The notes under the pieces are model-generated. The model was not told where the DNA came from and did no database searches. It saw nothing but the letters and a program-made list of their open reading frames with translations. Positions 58,863-64,000 of a stretch of DNA of 64,000 bases are shown in pieces. This DNA is from Ottelia alismoides. Taxonomy: Eukaryota > Streptophyta > Magnoliopsida > Alismatales > Hydrocharitaceae. Location of the stretch: the NCBI GenBank assembly GCA_037367405.1, contig JAZKJV010006041.1, forward strand, positions 558,001 through 622,000, in the 5' to 3' direction. Position 1 is the first letter of the stretch. Each line of letters begins with the position of its first letter. The translations under genes and the position numbers were made by a program.

Positions 58863-61094
58863 TTCAAGCTTTGAATCTGAGGAAATGAATTTTAGACTAG
58901 GATCTAGTACTGGGACTGGCTTCAATTTACAATGTAAGAGGAATCCCAATCAAACCAACTGTGAAACTAACAACCAACCATAGTAATGGATCTGAGATTA
59001 GGGTCAATCCCATATAGTTGTGGATAGAGAAAAAGACGTAGACTGAAATAGACCTCCATTCACAATGGATGGACATGGAACAAGAGTGTTCCCGATTTAT
59101 TGAGAAACAGGAGGAAAGTGTAAAGAAGATGAGGATTCTGAAGACCGGTTCACATGGTCCAAATCGGGTTCTCGAGAATCGCCTTGAATTATTAACTATG
59201 CTGAGTCCTTGGAATTGATGTACGTGTCGGCGAGTCCCGGCTGGACTATCCATGGATAGACATCATAGGAAAAGGAGGATCGATGCAGGAGGAAGGATGC
59301 AATGGTCAACAAGGAATAAAGGGAGTGCAAACAGTAGAAAGGCTCAAAACGAGCACGGGGTCAAAGAGGAAACACATATGACAAAATTTTGCGCAAATGT
59401 GATGGACTTAATTTTTGAACCTTACCTTGATCCATACAACAATACACAACACAAACTGGGTTCACCAACTCTACACATGTGAAGCTGTAAGGGTTCGCTA
59501 TTTTTATCTTTTCAATTTCAGGGATTTTATTTCAGCATATATTTTAACAAGTCCTTATTTGCTAACCATATAGGAGCAAGAGTACTTCCGAAAAAGTATC
59601 CAATACTTGTCCTCCTCCTTTGTAACCTGTAGTCTGCACTTTTTGGGGTCCTTGTACCCTTTCATGGATCCCTAATCAACCAAAGAATAAGAGAGATGAA
59701 GTTGATAGGTGAAATCACTACTTCAGACCCTGCTCGCAATGGAATCACTCGTAAGCGTGCAAGGCCCTACTCAGATGCAAGACGATGAGACAGACACACC
59801 CATGAGGGCGTGGTCTAAGCTCAGTACTTCAGACAGGGTCAGTGTTCCACAGTAGTCAGAAACTCCATCGTTGACCAAGTCCTAATCATCTGTGTACGAT
59901 AGAAGCACCATAACTTCGGAAATCCATGCGATACACAATTTAGTTACAGACTAGGTTTTTGGCTCTAATACTTAGCAGGTCGTGACTCACTCATTGGAGG
60001 GATTTTGGTCCCCTCCTAAGGTACCTGATAATAATGAGGGCTTTATGAACCCTAATCAATGATGTCCATTATAGATTTTAGTTAAGTTCAAAGTTTATTT
60101 AGCAGTCTCCTTGTTTTGGTTTTTTGGGTTTTCACTTTTTTTGGATATTTTGCATACAAGCGCCTAACGATTTTGTAAATGATATCATTGAATATAATGA
60201 CGCATGCAGAGTTAGAGGACTTACAGTGCTTCCCAGCACTCTCCATGTGGTATACAAAATAGAATTTTTAAACCTATCTACATGGCGGTGTGCAATTGAC
60301 AAAATCACATAAGCAGTAGTTGCTATTAATCATGAAGAACCATATGTTAGTTATTCAGAAATGAATCGAGAGTTCAGTCTTGGAGACACCTCGGTGCCCA
60401 CCACAACAGGTCCTGCTAGCATTGTATGGTGCCTCTCTCGGCGCGTGGGTTCAAGTCCAACTAGCTAACAATTATTAATTTGACTAGATCAATATGTAGA
60501 ATTGCAGGTACATGATTCTTGTTAGGATTTGGACCTAATTATCGAGACAAGCAGTCCTGAAATCTAGTTTCTCCATGCACACAAAACAAATAAAAAAAGG
60601 TGGAAAACTCAAAACCTCGGAAAACAAAGTAAAATAAAAGCGACAAAACACAAAAAAGCCACGACGTGGCCCCCATATGAACAATCGCTCAGGCAGTGGA
60701 CCTCGTTGAGTAGAGTAATGTCTAAGTCCTTGTATTATTATCGATAATAATGAATGAATAAATAATGAATGACTCTATCACCAAAAAAATTAAAAATCCT
60801 AAGCTATCAGATATGCTAAGTGTCTTCCTTGTCATGCTTGTTGCCTCTCCTACTTGCCATGTCAAGAAGGCTAGTCTCCACCATGCTTGGCTGCCTCAAC
60901 TCTCTAAGAAGTCATCCTCATGTAGCAAGCCCCCGCATCAAACATAACAAGAGAGGTATTAGCACAAATAACCAATATTTGTACAATAAAGTAGGATCTA
61001 TAAACATGTACAAGTAAGAGAAAGAAAGTAAAGAAATGTAGAAGAAGAATAAAATAAAAGAAAATTATGCACAAATTAGGATACACTATGTTGC
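58863..61094 (-). other. 5' leader of element D
   Basis: Non-coding, collinear with B 26340-28675. A decayed gag-proximal hairpin lies at 59483-59499 between conserved flanks, and the donor-like TGTAAGT near 60220. Confidence 0.7.
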
Positions 61095-61112
61095 TCCCCG
61101 GCAACGGTGCCA
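61095..61112 (-). promoter_or_regulatory. Primer-binding site, tRNA-Asp, one mismatch (D)
   Basis: 17 of 18 nt match; two bases from the LTR. Confidence 0.92.
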
Positions 61113-61114
61113 TT

Positions 61115-61589
61115 TGTTGACCTGAGCTCACTCGAGGGCTTAAAATTATCCTCGCTGAAAAGGGTAGCGAAGGTAGAGCATCATTGAGGAGACCGCTCAC
61201 GAAGCCCGGTTCAGACAACAAGTACCCACAATATAGAAAGAATCAATAAATGACAAAAATGTGGAGCACAATTTATTGTAATCTACAAACAAAGATGTAC
61301 ATCATGCAAGCATGTAGAGATCGAATCACTGAGAGCAAACATGACAACCTAATGATTATTGTTAATAAAAAATGCATGATGTACATAAGTGTCTTTTTTA
61401 TGTGGGTTTTTAGTTTTAAAAATTTTTATTTGTTTTTCTTTTATAATCCTTTTTATTTCGTTTTAGTTTGAATATTATGTAATAATGTATTGTTATGTAT
61501 ATATATATATACAAATATAATAATGTACATAAGATATAATATATATCATATTACTATCCAAAAATTAGAAAATATGAATAAATATGGTC

Positions 61590-61622
<33 letters not shown>

Positions 61623-64000
61623 CTGTTTTAAAATATTTATAAGGTATTTATAATTATAATAAAAATACAATTGTATATAAATAAACATAGGAATATAATA
61701 CAGGGCAGAGTATTATGATAATAAATATAGGTACAAATAATTAAAATTTGCAAAATAAAATGTTTCTGAGTTTTTTTTTATATTTTTCTGATGTTTTTGT
61801 GATTTTATGGATATTTTTACTAATTCCTATATATTTTTAAAGTCAACAATATCCCAAAAAAGGATTAAATAAATAAGCTGAATTGTTTTGGAATTTAAAA
61901 ATGCTAAATAAAGTCAAAATTTTCCAAAAACTATTTTCATAAATAGTAGTATATCTAACTAAAACTATCATATAAAAAAATATTTTTAGAGTTTTTAGGA
62001 AATTTTTTATCTTTTTATAGGATTTTGGAGCCTTTTAATTTTTTTATCTTTTCTTTCTCTATTTTTAGGGATTTGTGGTCTAAAGCTAGGAATTACCATA
62101 ATGGACAATTTTTTTAGAATTTTTTAACATGATTTTATATTTTTAGAGTTTTTAAGCCAAACAAGGGTAAAATGTGCTCTATTTGATTTTTAATAAATAG
62201 GAAATGTGCGTAAAATGCAAAAACAAAAATATAGCATGAAAGATCAAGTATCCATGTACATTGTCCAATTGTTGCATAATTTTTGGAGCACGGATAATAT
62301 TTATAAAAATTATAAGAACATGCATAAAAAATGAAACACTAACAGGGACCCTTTTGTAAATATTACAAAGTTTTCATGCATTAAAAAACCCTAATACTAA
62401 AAATCCAAGGGTTGAGGTGCAATTTAATTATGCAAATTTAATTTAAAAACACCCAGTAGGGGCATAATTGCAATATACAAAACATTCATGATCCACTGTG
62501 CAAATTTTCCAAAACAATTAACATGTAATATACAACTTTTTAGACTAATTATAAATACAAAAAAATGTGATGGTATAGTTACAAAATACACACCTCACGT
62601 GGGGGCACATGTGGTGAACTAGCATAGATATACATGCAAATACACAAAAATACGAGGGGTTCCATGCAATTTAACCACTATTATTTGCAATTCATATCTA
62701 AATTAAATATTAAATAAAAATATACAAAAATTACGAGAGCATAAATGAAATTTACCCCTGAAGAGGCGTGATCCAACGACTAGAAGTGCTCCACATTGGA
62801 GAACTTAAGAGCATTTGACGGCAGAGACGATGTATTATTTTACTTGGTATCAATGGCCAAGATTTGATCTGGGTCATGCTTAAGATCCAATGGCGCTGAG
62901 GTTCAGAGGAAGAATAAGGAAGAATACTTCTTTGTCCTCCCTTCGATCGTGCGTGTCACCTCGCTCCGGTCTTCCTTCTCCATGCAAAGAGGTCTGACGT
63001 CTTCTTGGGAGTCTTCCACATCGAATGGCACCAGCCAGAAGGTCCGGGCCCTGCTGGGAAAGGGCATGGAGCTCATCCAAGAGTCGGGAAGCTGGAGCCT
63101 CCTTCAGATCTAGAATCAACACTCTAAGGGTCTTTGGCATGTCGAACCTGTAGAAAGAGACTCAGGGGCTTGAGGCGAATAGCCCTTACCCAAAATGAAG
63201 TTGTTGAGCATAAAGGTGGTGAATAGAGGAGATCCGGTGAAATGCGGAGGAGATGCTCCAATTCGCTGATCCTGGAGGGATCATGTTGGATCAAGGTGTG
63301 GAAAAGATGAAGCAGATGATAGGAAAGAAGGTGGGCATGATAAGGAGGTCGAAACATTCGTGATGACGGACGAAACATGGCTGGAGTAGAGAGCTCCGGT
63401 GATCATTGATTTTAAATTTTAAGCTAAACTACTAATCCAAAGAGGAAATGAAATGCAGGAATATAAAAACTAAGGCTATTTCTATCTAGAAGTGGAAGAA
63501 AAATGTGCATCTTATACTTGGGGTCCAACGAGCAGAGGCCTCGCCGGAGTGATGCCTTGGACCTCCTCTCCTCCTTCCTTCTCCTCTCTGAAATAACGGG
63601 GATATCCTCGTTGTCATCGGGAACACTCTCACGTGCAAGGCTGGGGGATTAAGGGATCGAAAAGGTATCAAAATCAGGAAGGAAGAAAGAGGAGGTTATC
63701 AAAAGACATGGTGAGGAGGGGTTATTCGATTAACGTTTTTGCATGAATCGATGGATCTTTGACTTTGAAAAAGTTCTGGCGTAATTGAGGGTAGATCACA
63801 GAGGGTTTTTGTGAAGGAATCGAGAATAGAAAATCAATGGATCAAAAGGGGAAATTGGGAAAAGATGGTTTGATTGATGTCTGACATGCCAGGCAACTAG
63901 AGGAAGGCGAGTTGACCTAGGTTAACTAGGGTTTGTTTCTGGTTGGTCCACATGGACCAACCAGAAAATTCCAAGGGGGAGATTATTGGTAAAATAAATA
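61115..64000 (-). repeat. 5' LTR of element D, partial (right end off-window)
   Basis: Starts TGTTGACCTGAG beside the PBS. AT-rich at 61400-62760 with (AT)n at 61599-61622, a CACGTG/CATGTG pair (62596-62613), then the leader region with an intron-like segment (63148-63517) and GATCCAACG-type motifs. U3 is not reached. Confidence 0.85.
63148..63517 (-). other. Predicted intron in LTR leader (D)
   Basis: Sense donor CAA|GTATAAG at 63517 and acceptor TTTCTACAG|GTT ending at 63148, 370 nt against 369 in A. Confidence 0.4.

Larger units (their letters stand above)
39646..64000 (-). mobile_element. Element D: oldest, highly degenerate Athila-type retrotransposon, interrupted by E
   Basis: D comprises 39646-41743 and 53348-64000, split by E, and continues beyond C on the left and beyond the window on the right. 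It has PBS, gag, protease, RT, RNase H and integrase, all collinear with B but with many more stops and frameshifts. It hosts both C and E, which fits the greatest age. Confidence 0.88.

Overview
The window is repeat-dense nuclear DNA of a flowering plant. I found no host gene, rRNA, tRNA gene or CRISPR array. It is made of six long Metaviridae (Ty3/gypsy) LTR retrotransposons of the Athila type, all on the minus strand and nested in one another, plus one terminal-inverted-repeat DNA element. Six copies of an 18-bp primer-binding site complementary to the 3' end of tRNA-Asp(GTC), each directly beside an LTR, fix orientation and boundaries. The species cannot be named from this sequence.

Layout, using arbitrary letters. 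Element Z (leftmost, body off-window): intact 5' part of gag at 1-655, leader, PBS 2027-2044, 5' LTR 2048-5548. Z sits at the end of element B's integrase. Element A (5819-20292) is complete, with 3.92/3.94-kb LTRs and a CGGTC target duplication. It interrupts B's integrase and has no recognisable protein gene. B continues at 20293-28675 with a degraded pol and gag, PBS 28676-28693 and a 5' LTR at 28696-34308. That LTR carries a 1.34-kb TIR element (28985-30323). B lies in the gag of element C (34309-39645), and C lies in the 3' non-coding region of element D (39646 to beyond 64000). Element E (41744-53347, LTRs about 3.1 kb, target duplication ATGTT) is inserted in D's integrase. Insertion order is therefore D, then C, then B, then Z, A and the TIR element; E entered D independently.

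Function. B and D carry the remains of a complete gag-protease-RT-RNase H-integrase polyprotein. A (no coding) and E (gag-like, protease and an unrecognised ORF, but no RT or integrase) look like non-autonomous relatives that would need those enzymes in trans. What the elements share is non-coding. All have the tRNA-Asp PBS and a palindrome at the LTR tip. In A, D and E the internal region carries a polypurine tract (PPT) preceded on the sense strand by a hairpin, reiterated several times. A hairpin lies upstream of gag, TATA boxes sit in the LTRs, and intron-like donor/acceptor pairs lie at matching positions in the leaders.

The most unusual signals are non-coding RNA-like structures. One is a 1.4-kb array of about 20 stem-loops inside A (12593-14012), whose stems change between copies while staying complementary. 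The other is the family of PPT-hairpin units. The third notable item is E's 312-codon reading frame with an internal duplication. All structure, splice and promoter calls are by eye.
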